Part shown: positions 25,578 to 33,889 of the stretch, piece after piece
Layout: the number at the start of each line of letters is the position of its first letter
Numbering within the stretch: position 1 is the stretch's first letter
Assembly: GCF_947500985.1 (NCBI RefSeq)
Contig: NZ_CANMTX010000005.1
Span: 1-64,000, forward strand
DNA from: an uncultured Maribacter sp.
GTDB lineage: Bacteria; Bacteroidota; Bacteroidia; Flavobacteriales; Flavobacteriaceae
Direction: 5' to 3'
DNA: 64,000 nt
The notes under the pieces: model-generated
Seen by the model: the letters and a program-made list of their open reading frames with translations, nothing else
Told to the model about the DNA's origin: nothing
The model's database searches: none
Position numbers and translations under genes: made by a program

Positions 25578-26993
25578 ATGAAAGTAGAACAAATTTATAC
25601 CGGATGTTTGGCACACGCTGCCTACTATATAGAAAGTAATGGTGAAGCTGCAGTTTTTGATCCGTTACGTGAAGTACAGCCATACCTTGACCGTGCTAAA
25701 AAAGACAACGCAAAAATTAAATATGTTTTTGAGACCCATTTTCATGCAGATTTTGTGAGTGGTCATTTAGATTTACAAAAAAAGGTGGGTGCAGAAATTA
25801 TATTCGGCCCCGGTGCAAAACCTGCTTATAAAGCTACCACAGCACAAGACAATCAAATATTTGAAGTGGGTGATTATAAGGTAAAAGTGATTCACACTCC
25901 TGGGCATACGATGGAAAGTACTACCTACCTCTTAATTGATGAAAATGGAAAAGAACATGGTATTATCACTGGCGATACCTTGTTTATTGGTGAGGTTGGC
26001 AGACCAGATTTAGCACAACACGTCGTAGCGGATTTAACCGAAGAAAAGCTCGCTGGTTATTTATACGATTCTTTACGCAATAGAATTATGCCACTGAGCG
26101 ATGATTTAATTGTGTACCCTAACCATGGTGCCGGTTCTGCTTGTGGTAAAATGATGAGTAAAGAAACTACCGATACATTAGGGCATCAAAAGAAAGTAAA
26201 CTATGCGTTGAGACCAGATATGACCAAAGCCGAATTTATAAAAGAACTCTTAACCGGACTCACAGCTCCTCCAGGGTATTTTCCTAAAAATGTTTTAATG
26301 AACATTCAAGGGTACGAAAGTTTAGACAAGATAATGGACCGTGCCACTACCCCATACACTCCCGAGGCTTTTGAGGCTGTTGCCAATGAAACTGGAGCTT
26401 TAGTTTTAGATACTAGAAATGCCGAAGATTTTGCAAAAGGATTTATTCCTAATAGTATCAATATTGGACTTGAAGGTAGTTTTGCGCAATGGGTAGGTGA
26501 AATGATACCAGATATTAAGCAAGAAATTTTATTGGTCACTTACAAAGACAAACAAGAAGAAGCCATTACCCGTTTGGCAAGAGTTGGTTATGATCATACT
26601 GTAGGCTTTTTAGATGGTGGTTTTGATACATGGAAAAATTCAGGAAAAGATTTTGAGGTAAGCAACAGAATTAATGCCGATGAATTGGAAGCTGAATATG
26701 AAACAGATAAACCTTTAATCATTGATGTTAGAAAAAAGAGTGAATTTGATGCTGAACATGTGGTTGGGGCAATCAACGTTCCACTAAATGAAATTAACCA
26801 GCATCTATCTCAGTTTCCAAAAGACAAGCCCTTTGTTTTACATTGTGCCGGTGGGTATAGAAGTATGATCGCAGCTTCGATTTTAAAGCAAAGAGGATGG
26901 CAAGATTTTACGGATGTTAGAGGTGGTTTTGAGGCTATTTCAAAAACAACACTACCTAAAACTGCATATGTTTGCCCTTCAACACTTTTGTAA
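25578..26993 (+). CDS. Persulfide-dioxygenase-like metallo-beta-lactamase fused to two rhodanese domains (copy 1)
   Basis: A 471-residue cytosolic fusion. Residues 1 to about 240 are a metallo-beta-lactamase fold of the ETHE1/PDO type: THFHADFVSGH (H54, H56, D58, H63), HTPGHTMEST near 112, TGDTLFIGEVGRPDL near 135 and YPNHGAGSACG near 177. Two rhodanese domains follow (about 260-360 and 370-465). Only the last has the catalytic loop, CAGGYR with C423; the middle one lacks a Cys at that place. PDO oxidises glutathione or other persulfides to sulfite, and rhodanese passes sulfane sulfur; fusion couples the two steps. It has its own promoter with an operator of the island regulon, and a paralogue follows. 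Confidence 0.88.
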   Translation: MKVEQIYTGCLAHAAYYIESNGEAAVFDPLREVQPYLDRAKKDNAKIKYVFETHFHADFVSGHLDLQKKVGAEIIFGPGAKPAYKATTAQDNQIFEVGDYKVKVIHTPGHTMESTTYLLIDENGKEHGIITGDTLFIGEVGRPDLAQHVVADLTEEKLAGYLYDSLRNRIMPLSDDLIVYPNHGAGSACGKMMSKETTDTLGHQKKVNYALRPDMTKAEFIKELLTGLTAPPGYFPKNVLMNIQGYESLDKIMDRATTPYTPEAFEAVANETGALVLDTRNAEDFAKGFIPNSINIGLEGSFAQWVGEMIPDIKQEILLVTYKDKQEEAITRLARVGYDHTVGFLDGGFDTWKNSGKDFEVSNRINADELEAEYETDKPLIIDVRKKSEFDAEHVVGAINVPLNEINQHLSQFPKDKPFVLHCAGGYRSMIAASILKQRGWQDFTDVRGGFEAISKTTLPKTAYVCPSTLL

Positions 26994-27004
26994 AATCTAA
27001 GACT

Positions 27005-27035
27005 AAAACAGCGCTGATTTTTCAGGGCTGTTTTT
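27005..27035 (+). terminator. Intrinsic terminator after first persulfide-dioxygenase gene
   Basis: AAAACAGC-G-CTGA pairs with TCAG-G-GCTGTTTT around a short T loop, followed by T residues. It separates the two paralogues into independent transcripts. Confidence 0.85.
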
Positions 27036-27051
27036 ACTTCTAAATACCTAT

Positions 27052-27095
27052 GTAACCTAAGTTACTGTGTAGTCCTTTTTACAAATGTAATTTTG
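27052..27095 (+). promoter_or_regulatory. GTAAC-type site and promoter of second persulfide-dioxygenase gene
   Basis: GTAAC-CTAA-GTTAC at 27052-27065 (centre 27058.5) with a perfect TAATTTTG box at 27088-27095, 29.5 bp away. Transcription would begin near 27100. Confidence 0.8.
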
Positions 27096-27117
27096 TTTTA
27101 ATAATAAATATGAACTT

Positions 27118-28527
27118 ATGAAAGTAGAACAAATATATACTGGTTGTCTTGCACAAGGTGCTTACTACATTGAAAGCAATGGAGAAGTCGCCATTATTGA
27201 TCCTCTACGAGAAGTACAGCCTTACATTAAAAAAGCTGAAGCAGACAATGCTAAAATCAAATATATTTTTGAAACTCATTTTCATGCAGATTTTGTAAGT
27301 GGTCATGTAACCTTGGCCAAAGAAACTGGTGCAGATATTATATATGGACCAAAAGCAAATCCGTCTTTTGAAGCTATTATCGCAAAAGACAATCAAGAAT
27401 TTAAATTAGGTGATATTACCATTACGGCTTTGCATACACCTGGTCATACCATGGAAAGTACCACGTACTTACTAAGAGACGTTAACGGTAAAGACTATGC
27501 TATTTTTAGCGGAGACACCTTGTTTTTAGGTGATGTCGGCAGACCTGATCTTGCACAGAAAATGGGCGAATTGACAGAGCGTGAACTTGCCGGATTCTTA
27601 TTTGACAGTCTACGTGAAAAAATTATGCCTTTAGCAGATGACGTCATCGTCTACCCAGCTCATGGTGCCGGTTCTGCATGTGGTAAGAATATGATGAAAG
27701 AAACGGTTGATACCTTGGGCAACCAAAAGAAAATGAATTATGCCTTGCGTTCAGATATGACAAAAGAAGAATTTATTGAAGAAGTGATCGATGGTTTACT
27801 ACCGCCACCTCAATATTTTCCTTTAAACGTAAAACTAAACAAAGAGGGCTATGAAGATATAAAAGAAGTCTTGGAACGTGGTACAAGAGCACTTTCCCCA
27901 AAGGCTTTTGAAGCTGCAGCAAATGAAACTGGAGCCATAGTTTTAGATGTTCGCCATCAAGATGATTTTGCCAAAGGTCATATACCACGTTCCATATTTA
28001 TAGGATTGGATGGTAGTTTTGCCCCATGGGTAGGTGCCTTAATCGCAGATGTAAAACAGCCTATTTTATTGATTACCCCTGTTGGTATGGAAGAAGAAGC
28101 TGTAACTCGGTTATCTAGAGTTGGTTTTGATGGTACGTTAGGATATTTAGAAGGCGGATTCGATGCTTGGAAAAAAGCGGCGATGGAGTATGATACCGTA
28201 AGCCAGGTTGATGCAGATGAACTTAAAAAAGCCATTGAAACTGATCAGGTACCTGTATTCGATGTTCGTAAAGAATCTGAATATCTTTCTGAACATATTA
28301 TAGAAGCTAACAATACCCCTTTAGATTTTTTAAACGACCATTTACCAGAGTTTCCAGATAATAAACAATTTTATGTTCATTGTGCTGGTGGTTATAGAAG
28401 TATGATAGCTTCTTCTATTTTAAAAAGTAGAGGTATTCATAATCTTATAGATGTAAAAGGCGGATTTAAAGATATTAAAGATGCTGGTATACCAGTAACT
28501 GAATTTGTTTGCCCTACTACATTATAA
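27118..28527 (+). CDS. Persulfide-dioxygenase-like metallo-beta-lactamase fused to two rhodanese domains (copy 2)
   Basis: A 469-residue paralogue of the gene at 25578, collinear over its whole length and starting with the same MKVEQIYTGCLA. The metal motif THFHADFVSGH, the HTPGHTMEST loop and the catalytic rhodanese Cys (C422 in CAGGYR) are all kept. The middle rhodanese domain again lacks a Cys in the expected loop. Both copies therefore look active, and the degenerate middle domain predates the duplication. This copy is followed 48 bp later by a small rhodanese gene (frameshifted) with no promoter of its own that I can see, so they are probably one transcript. Confidence 0.88.
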   Translation: MKVEQIYTGCLAQGAYYIESNGEVAIIDPLREVQPYIKKAEADNAKIKYIFETHFHADFVSGHVTLAKETGADIIYGPKANPSFEAIIAKDNQEFKLGDITITALHTPGHTMESTTYLLRDVNGKDYAIFSGDTLFLGDVGRPDLAQKMGELTERELAGFLFDSLREKIMPLADDVIVYPAHGAGSACGKNMMKETVDTLGNQKKMNYALRSDMTKEEFIEEVIDGLLPPPQYFPLNVKLNKEGYEDIKEVLERGTRALSPKAFEAAANETGAIVLDVRHQDDFAKGHIPRSIFIGLDGSFAPWVGALIADVKQPILLITPVGMEEEAVTRLSRVGFDGTLGYLEGGFDAWKKAAMEYDTVSQVDADELKKAIETDQVPVFDVRKESEYLSEHIIEANNTPLDFLNDHLPEFPDNKQFYVHCAGGYRSMIASSILKSRGIHNLIDVKGGFKDIKDAGIPVTEFVCPTTL

Positions 28528-28574
28528 TTATTTTTATTGGTTGGTTATTGAATATTAATTTTAAATAAAATACT

Positions 28575-28920
28575 ATGTCATTTTTAAGTACACTCTTTGG
28601 TAAAAAAGAAGAAACCGCAGGTAATATCACTATACTTAACAAGAACGAATATGCCACGCAAATTGTAGCTAACAATATCAAACCTTTTGATGTTAGAACA
28701 CCGTCTGAATATAACAGTGGTCACATTAAAAACGCTATAAACGTCGATTTTTTTTAACGGTGGAAACTTTAACGCTTATTTTGAAAAAGTAAATAAAGAA
28801 AAACCGGTATTTGTATATTGTAGATCAGGTGCAAGAAGCCAAAAAGCAGCTCGTAAACTATTAAAAATGGGCTTTACACAAGTATATGATCTTAAAGGAG
28901 GTTATACTTCTTGGAATTAA
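28575..28920 (+). pseudogene. Single-domain rhodanese interrupted by a T8 homopolymer frameshift
   Basis: The first frame (28575-28757) encodes MSFLSTLFGKKEE through GHIKNAINVDFF and stops. A run of eight T residues at 28748-28755 is one longer than needed. With seven T the frame continues NGGNFNAYFEKVNKEKP, then VYCRSGARSQ with the catalytic cysteine, to a stop at 28918-28920, giving a complete rhodanese of about 114 residues. Rhodaneses of this size carry sulfane sulfur from donors such as thiosulfate or persulfide. The break may be a true inactivating mutation, a base-calling error in the homopolymer, or a slippage-prone run that lets some full-length protein be made. Confidence 0.85.
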
Positions 28921-28923
28921 AAT

Positions 28924-28952
28924 CAAAAGCTATCTTTAATAGGTAGCTTTTG
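28924..28952. terminator. Hairpin after the rhodanese gene
   Basis: CAAAAGCTA (28924-28932) pairs perfectly with TAGCTTTTG (28944-28952). No long T tract follows, so termination efficiency is uncertain. Confidence 0.6.
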
Positions 28953-29015
28953 GTAGTTTATCTACTAAGGGTAGTATAATTTAAAGGCAATCAACATAGT
29001 TTAAATGTCATACTT

Positions 29016-29648
29016 ATGAAAAATATCATTTTAATATTAGCGATTGTTTTTGCATTCAGTTGTAAAGATTCTCCAAAGGTAAAACAAGAAGTTTTAGACA
29101 ATTCTGACAGTACATCTTTGAGCATTGGCACACCAGAAATAGATACTAAAATAAACGATAGTCTACTTTTAGAAAAAGGTAAAATGTATGCCCAAACTAC
29201 CCAAAAAGTTTTAGGTAAGAATCTTATGCTCAACATTCAAAAAAATGGTCCATTAGGTGCTGTAGCGTTTTGTAATGAAAAGGCATATCCTCTAACAGAT
29301 AGTATGGCAATTGTTCATAATGCTAAAATTAAAAGGGTAAGCGATAAACCTAGAAATCAAAATAATAAAGCAAGTAAAAAAGAGCTTGAATATATTGAGT
29401 TTTTTAAATCAAAAATTAATAACAACGAGTCTTATGAACCTATACTAATTAACGAGAATGGAATTACTAATTTCTATTCCCCTATTGTTACTAATACCAT
29501 GTGCCTAAACTGCCATGGTGTGCCAGAAACAAATATCGACCCAAAGGTTACCCAACTTTTGAACGATAAATACCCATTCGACGAAGCCATAGGCTATAAA
29601 GAAAATGAGGTAAGAGGCATTTGGAGTATAAGTTTTAAAGACGAATAA
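29016..29648 (+). CDS. Tll0287-like (DUF3365) haem-binding lipoprotein
   Basis: A 210-residue protein. The N terminus is a lipoprotein signal with lipobox ending AFSC (Cys near 18), so it is likely anchored in a membrane facing the periplasm. The rest resembles the DUF3365/Tll0287 haem domain, with the GPLGAVAFCNEKAYPLTD region and a covalent haem motif CLNCH near 163. Such domains bind a c-type haem and are thought to sense or carry electrons. No operator of either class stands before it; an HMA metal-binding gene follows 12 bp later. Confidence 0.78.
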   Translation: MKNIILILAIVFAFSCKDSPKVKQEVLDNSDSTSLSIGTPEIDTKINDSLLLEKGKMYAQTTQKVLGKNLMLNIQKNGPLGAVAFCNEKAYPLTDSMAIVHNAKIKRVSDKPRNQNNKASKKELEYIEFFKSKINNNESYEPILINENGITNFYSPIVTNTMCLNCHGVPETNIDPKVTQLLNDKYPFDEAIGYKENEVRGIWSISFKDE

Positions 29649-29660
29649 AATAAATAAGAA

Positions 29661-29930
29661 ATGACATCAGTAATTCCTATTCAAAATTTAAAATGTGGTG
29701 GCTGTGCCAAAACAATTGTCTCAAAATTAGAAGAGATACCTACCATAAGTAATGTATCGGTATCAGTAGAATCATCTTCGGTTTCTTTTGATGCTTTAAA
29801 GCAAGAAGATATAGCTACCGCAAAAAACAAATTAAAGTCGATTGGCTACCCAAGTCTAGACCAAGATAATTCGGTACTATCAAAAGCGAAGTCCTTTGTA
29901 AGTTGTGCTACGGGCAAACTATCTGACTAA
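29661..29930 (+). CDS. Heavy-metal-associated (HMA) domain protein
   Basis: An 89-residue cytosolic protein. Residues 1-68 are one HMA domain with the metal loop MKxxGC-like segment LKCGGCAKTIV, whose CxxC binds Cu(I) or a similar metal. The remaining tail has one more cysteine. Single-domain proteins of this kind act as copper chaperones. It follows the DUF3365 gene closely and probably shares its transcript. Delivery of metal to a membrane ATPase is possible; the partner is not evident. Confidence 0.85.
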   Translation: MTSVIPIQNLKCGGCAKTIVSKLEEIPTISNVSVSVESSSVSFDALKQEDIATAKNKLKSIGYPSLDQDNSVLSKAKSFVSCATGKLSD

Positions 29931-29962
29931 TTTTAAGAATCTAAAGAAGAAGTAATTATATA

Positions 29963-30838
29963 TTACTTCTTCCTTGTTTTAAAGCCGTGAGTCAGCTGAC
30001 CTAAAAAGTTTTCTGGCAAATTCTCATCTCCTGGGTAACCCAATTTCACATCTCCACTATCTTCTGGTATGTAATTGGTTTTAAATATATAATCCCAAAG
30101 GCTCAAGCTAATTCCGAAATTTACACCATATGTTCCTTCTGGTAAATCATATGCATGATGATATAAATGCATTACTGGGTTGTTTAAAATATATTTCAAA
30201 GGACCCCAAGTAATTTTTATATTAGAATGATTGAAATGCCCAATTGCTATGGCTATAAAATGAACAATATAAGCTTGTTCTGGCTCGAAACCGCCAAGAA
30301 TCATAACTCCGAAGGTCTTCAAGGGTTTGTACAAAATATTCTCCATCCAATGGTATCGTAAATGAGCTGCAAAGCCCATTTCTTTTACGCTATGGTGCAC
30401 TTGATGAAATTCCCAAAGAAAGGCATATTTGTGTAATAAGGTATGTGTAAACCATTGCACAAAATCTAATACGATAAAGAATAATAAAAGCTGACCCCAC
30501 ATTGGCCAGTTAGATATATCTATTAGTGCCAAACTATTTGCTTTTACCCCGATATCAGTAAAAAACACTTGCAATAATCTATAAATACCACTTATGGCAA
30601 TGGCAAACAAAAAGAAGTTGAAGAACATGTAAAAGCCATCTAACCAAAAATCTTTTCTAAATACACCTTGTTGTTTTCTCCAAGGAAAAATAATTTCCAA
30701 AAACCAAACTATAAGCGATATAGAAATTAAGCCCCAAAAGTAATTAAGATACCAGGGTACTTGAAAAAGGATTGATTTCCATGTCCAACTAAAAGTTCCC
30801 GTCACCGCATTTAAAAACGCATCTATATAGGCTTCCAT
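29963..30838 (-). CDS. Sterol desaturase / fatty acid hydroxylase family membrane protein
   Basis: A 291-residue integral membrane di-iron protein. Three or four membrane helices flank the eight-histidine signature, seen as HTLLH near 130, HQVHH near 143 and HLYHH near 222. The family adds hydroxyl groups or double bonds to lipids in an oxygen-dependent reaction; the substrate here is unknown. It is transcribed leftward from a promoter sharing the GTAAC-type site at 30886-30899 with the divergent DUF2892 gene, which links it to the island's regulon. The start ATG is about 12 nt after the predicted transcription start. Confidence 0.88.
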   Translation of the reverse strand: MEAYIDAFLNAVTGTFSWTWKSILFQVPWYLNYFWGLISISLIVWFLEIIFPWRKQQGVFRKDFWLDGFYMFFNFFLFAIAISGIYRLLQVFFTDIGVKANSLALIDISNWPMWGQLLLFFIVLDFVQWFTHTLLHKYAFLWEFHQVHHSVKEMGFAAHLRYHWMENILYKPLKTFGVMILGGFEPEQAYIVHFIAIAIGHFNHSNIKITWGPLKYILNNPVMHLYHHAYDLPEGTYGVNFGISLSLWDYIFKTNYIPEDSGDVKLGYPGDENLPENFLGQLTHGFKTRKK

Positions 30839-30855
30839 TCTACATTTTCTTTTTG

Positions 30856-30929
30856 CAAAAATAAACTTTTAAAAATGACCCTACTGTAACCAAAGTTACT
30901 TTACAATAGAATGATATAGAGCAATTTTG
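30856..30929. promoter_or_regulatory. Divergent GTAAC-type site, sterol desaturase and DUF2892
   Basis: GTAAC-CAAA-GTTAC at 30886-30899 (centre 30892.5). Leftward TATTTTTG (minus strand 30863-30856) and rightward CAATTTTG (30922-30929) both start 29.5 bp from the centre. Confidence 0.8.
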
Positions 30930-30932
30930 CAT

Positions 30933-30975
30933 ATGACCAATATCATTTGTCGCACTATTATTTAGCACTACTTTG
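30933..30975 (+). promoter_or_regulatory. Second, FNR-like site and promoter of DUF2892 gene
   Basis: ATGAC-CAAT-ATCAT at 30933-30946 (centre 30939.5), with TACTTTG at 30969-30975 starting 29.5 bp away (one base shorter than the usual box). It lies in tandem with the GTAAC-type site, so both regulators may drive this gene. Confidence 0.6.
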
Positions 30976-31076
30976 CAGTAGAAAAGCTAACTAAAATTTG
31001 TTCGCTTTTGACTAAGTCTGAAATATCGTAACAACATTACATTTTGACTTAATTCATTAATTTAAAAATAAGTATC

Positions 31077-31280
31077 ATGAAAAAAAATATGGGAACCACA
31101 GACAAATTCATAAGATTCATTATTGCGGCAGCGCTTTTAATCGCATTTTTGACAGATACCGTAACCGGTGTTTTAGGTCATGTGGCGTTAGCAGTTGCAG
31201 CCATTTTCGTATTAACTTCATTTGTTAGTTTTTGCCCTCTGTATACGCTGTTCGGTGGCAGTACCTGTAAGGTTAAATAG
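31077..31280 (+). CDS. DUF2892 small membrane protein (YgaP-like transmembrane domain)
   Basis: A 67-residue protein with two membrane helices (about 13-33 and 36-52). It has the family marks NMGTTDKFIRFI at the start and CPLYTLFGGSTC at the end. In YgaP a domain of this type anchors a rhodanese and is linked to export of thiocyanate or sulfide products. As a stand-alone protein in a sulfur-rich neighbourhood, it may play a similar role. Two tandem promoters, one of each palindrome class, precede it with a leader of about 95-140 nt. Confidence 0.85.
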   Translation: MKKNMGTTDKFIRFIIAAALLIAFLTDTVTGVLGHVALAVAAIFVLTSFVSFCPLYTLFGGSTCKVK

Positions 31281-31326
31281 TAAGATTATTACCTAATAAG
31301 AATTTAAGCGACCAACTTGTCGGACG

Positions 31327-32661
31327 CTAAAAATTATAGTTAAGAATTAGGTCTAAGTGAAACATATCTACCTTATTAAAATAGAAATTAGGATTATCTG
31401 GTATATCGCCATTTCCAATTTTAGAGGTCAATAATAATTCTGGTCTTAAGCGCTTTAACTTTTTAATATTGAAGAAAACATCTAAATTAATATGGGTGTA
31501 ATCTGGCATCGCATACTTATTTAAGGTAGCATCGGTTGGATCTGGTTTCCAGTGCTTACCGATACTTAAGATCGACATAAGATTTAGATCTTTTAATAGG
31601 GTAAAGTCCTTTTTATAATTTAAAACTAAAGCATGATTATCAGCTGAACCTTCGCTACGTTCTCGCTTTTGAAAACTGAACAAATCTTCTCTACCCCACT
31701 CTCTTAGCGAGATAAATTGACCATGTGGTAATATTCTATTATAACTCAAAGAAACTAGACCTGCTTTACTTTTGTACGCGATTTTCATCCCCAAAACATC
31801 TGATGATTTCTGATTAAAATAGCGAAGGGAATCTATACCGCTACCCCCATCACCTACCTTATTTTGATGTAACCACTCCCCTTCTAAAATAATAGATTTA
31901 GATACTTCTAATTTAGGTTTTATATAGACAGAATTAAAAACGTTATCCACATATTGGTTCCAGACTTTTACACTAAATTCTTTTGGTAATTTAAACTCGG
32001 CATTTGCCATTAATACATAGTCCGATTCAGTATTATCAGCATATGCCGATGCATTACCATAAATATTTCTACCAACGGGATAGGTTCCAATACTTTCCCC
32101 AATACCATACAATTCCCCTGTTGACCTTGGTGCTATTTCATTTAGTACACCCAATTGAAACTTTGTCTTTTCTGCATCAAAATTATACCAAAACCCTTGT
32201 ACCAAAGTGGGTATCATTCTACCATCTTCAGGGTTAATTAACGGTGTATTTATTTTCATCCGCCCAAGCGTAAATGAATGCTGAGCTAGGTGATATTTCG
32301 CATACAGTTCTCCTAATAAAAAAACAGCATCATTTTCTAAATCTAATCTATCGAACAACCCTTCTTCATATCTACTAATTCTTCCTGTTGTCGCATCGGG
32401 TATGGTTAAATCTTGTAATCCTAAATTCGTAGCGTTATATAATGCTACACCTACTTCTAAGTTTTTAAATAGATTATACTGGTACTTTAATTTACCTCCT
32501 GTTGCCAAAGCATTAAAATCTTTTAATTCCCCTTTATTTGACGTCATCATATAATACGTACGCCATTGCCCAGATAAGGTTCCTTTTTTCTTTACCGCAA
32601 CAGTATCTTGTGCCATAGAAAATATGGGCAAACAAAAAATGAACAGATATACAAATCGCAT
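31327..32661 (-). CDS. Outer-membrane porin-like beta-barrel protein
   Basis: A 444-residue protein with a signal peptide (MRFVYLFIFCLPIFSMAQ, cleavage near 18). The body alternates polar and hydrophobic strands with many aromatic girdle residues and ends in LDLILNYNF, a C-terminal aromatic typical of outer-membrane barrels. It resembles OprD-like porins. It lies 4 bp after the TsdA-like cytochrome gene on the same strand, so it is probably co-transcribed and may admit the cytochrome's substrate, for example thiosulfate, into the periplasm. That substrate link is inference. Confidence 0.75.
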   Translation of the reverse strand: MRFVYLFIFCLPIFSMAQDTVAVKKKGTLSGQWRTYYMMTSNKGELKDFNALATGGKLKYQYNLFKNLEVGVALYNATNLGLQDLTIPDATTGRISRYEEGLFDRLDLENDAVFLLGELYAKYHLAQHSFTLGRMKINTPLINPEDGRMIPTLVQGFWYNFDAEKTKFQLGVLNEIAPRSTGELYGIGESIGTYPVGRNIYGNASAYADNTESDYVLMANAEFKLPKEFSVKVWNQYVDNVFNSVYIKPKLEVSKSIILEGEWLHQNKVGDGGSGIDSLRYFNQKSSDVLGMKIAYKSKAGLVSLSYNRILPHGQFISLREWGREDLFSFQKRERSEGSADNHALVLNYKKDFTLLKDLNLMSILSIGKHWKPDPTDATLNKYAMPDYTHINLDVFFNIKKLKRLRPELLLTSKIGNGDIPDNPNFYFNKVDMFHLDLILNYNF

Positions 32662-32665
32662 GGGG

Positions 32666-33703
32666 TTACTTTGTTTTGGTAATTCCGTATTCCTTTTTGT
32701 AAAAGTCCATTATCGGTAGAAAAGGTCCGTATTTATGCTGTTCTGCAGAAAAATCATCTACCCATGGACCGTAGGGTGTTGAAACCGGTTTTAGTTTCTT
32801 GTCTGGGTAATCGTTTTCGGTATTTAATTTATGTGGTCTAGAGAAACTATTGATATATCCTGCTACATGATACGCTTCTTCATCGGTCAGCTTAGGGTTG
32901 TCCCAAGTCGCTTGTAAATAAGGCATGTTGCTTTTAATAAATTCTGCCGAAGTAATTACCCTATTCATACCTGCACCATCGTTAAAACTATCTGGACCCC
33001 ATAGTGGCGGATACGTGTAGCTTTTACCATCGACCGCATTTAGTATACCGGCACCATTTTCGCCATGACAGATGATACACTCTTTTTGATATACCTGATT
33101 TCCTTTTTCTAAATCTACTGCAACAGCAGGAATCTTAATTTTTGGATATCCTTTAAACTCAGCCTTTCTATTTTCTGGTACATCTTCACTCAACCAATTC
33201 ATATAGGCTACAATCGCCTTCATCTGGTCAGAATCTACCGGAAGCATTTTGCCGTTCATACTACGCTCCATACACCCATTTATGCGATCTTCAATCGTAC
33301 CTTGTTTGTTACCTCGACCACCAAATTGAGGAAATCGTTCTATAATACCCACCCAAGAACCAGAGCCCGCCTGTGCCCCCTTTTGTAAATGACAATTAGT
33401 ACAAGCTAAATTATTGCCGCTATACCTATCTACAGCATGCTCTGCATTCGGACCCATAAATTTTGAAGATTCTGCAATTAGGTAGTACCCCTCTTTAACT
33501 GTCGCAGGCATAGTAGCCAACTCTGCCATTGCATCTTTAGGTTGCCAAATATCATTAACTACAATTTCTTCAGTTTTAATAATCGCATCTTTTTCAACGC
33601 TACGCTCATACGTTAATAGCCATATAAAGACAAGGCCTACCAAAACGAAGATCATTGCAAATAGCTTTAAAAATAGTTTCGCAAATGCTCGTAAATCTTT
33701 CAT
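32666..33703 (-). CDS. tsdA: TsdA-like dihaem cytochrome c (thiosulfate dehydrogenase / tetrathionate reductase type)
   Basis: A 345-residue protein with an uncleaved N-terminal membrane anchor (about 11-31) and two haem c domains in the periplasm. The first has CTNCH (101-105) preceded by YSGNNLACT and followed by GTIEDRINGCMERSMNGK, which matches the TsdA pattern; C144 sits where TsdA has its unusual cysteine haem ligand. The second haem motif is CIICH (209-213). TsdA joins two thiosulfates to tetrathionate or reverses this. Gene symbol is by pattern resemblance. Upstream is a GTAAC-type site shared with the divergent DsrE-like gene; a porin follows. Confidence 0.75.
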   Translation of the reverse strand: MKDLRAFAKLFLKLFAMIFVLVGLVFIWLLTYERSVEKDAIIKTEEIVVNDIWQPKDAMAELATMPATVKEGYYLIAESSKFMGPNAEHAVDRYSGNNLACTNCHLQKGAQAGSGSWVGIIERFPQFGGRGNKQGTIEDRINGCMERSMNGKMLPVDSDQMKAIVAYMNWLSEDVPENRKAEFKGYPKIKIPAVAVDLEKGNQVYQKECIICHGENGAGILNAVDGKSYTYPPLWGPDSFNDGAGMNRVITSAEFIKSNMPYLQATWDNPKLTDEEAYHVAGYINSFSRPHKLNTENDYPDKKLKPVSTPYGPWVDDFSAEQHKYGPFLPIMDFYKKEYGITKTK

Positions 33704-33733
33704 AGAACTGTAATCTTACGCTAATTTAAATAA

Positions 33734-33807
33734 CGAATCTATAATAAACACATGATTATTAAAGTAACCCAAGTTACAGTAACGTTAAATACTTTAACTT
33801 ACTTTTA
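33734..33807. promoter_or_regulatory. Divergent GTAAC-type site, tsdA-like and DsrE-like genes
   Basis: GTAAC-CCAA-GTTAC at 33764-33777 (centre 33770.5). Leftward TAGATTCG (minus strand 33741-33734, one mismatch) and rightward TACTTTTA (33800-33807) both start 29.5 bp from the centre. Confidence 0.75.
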
Positions 33808-33889
33808 TTCCAATCAAAAATAACGGACATTAGTAGTAATCAACATATTATTTTAACCAAATTATATTCTTTTTAAAATTGACGAACAC

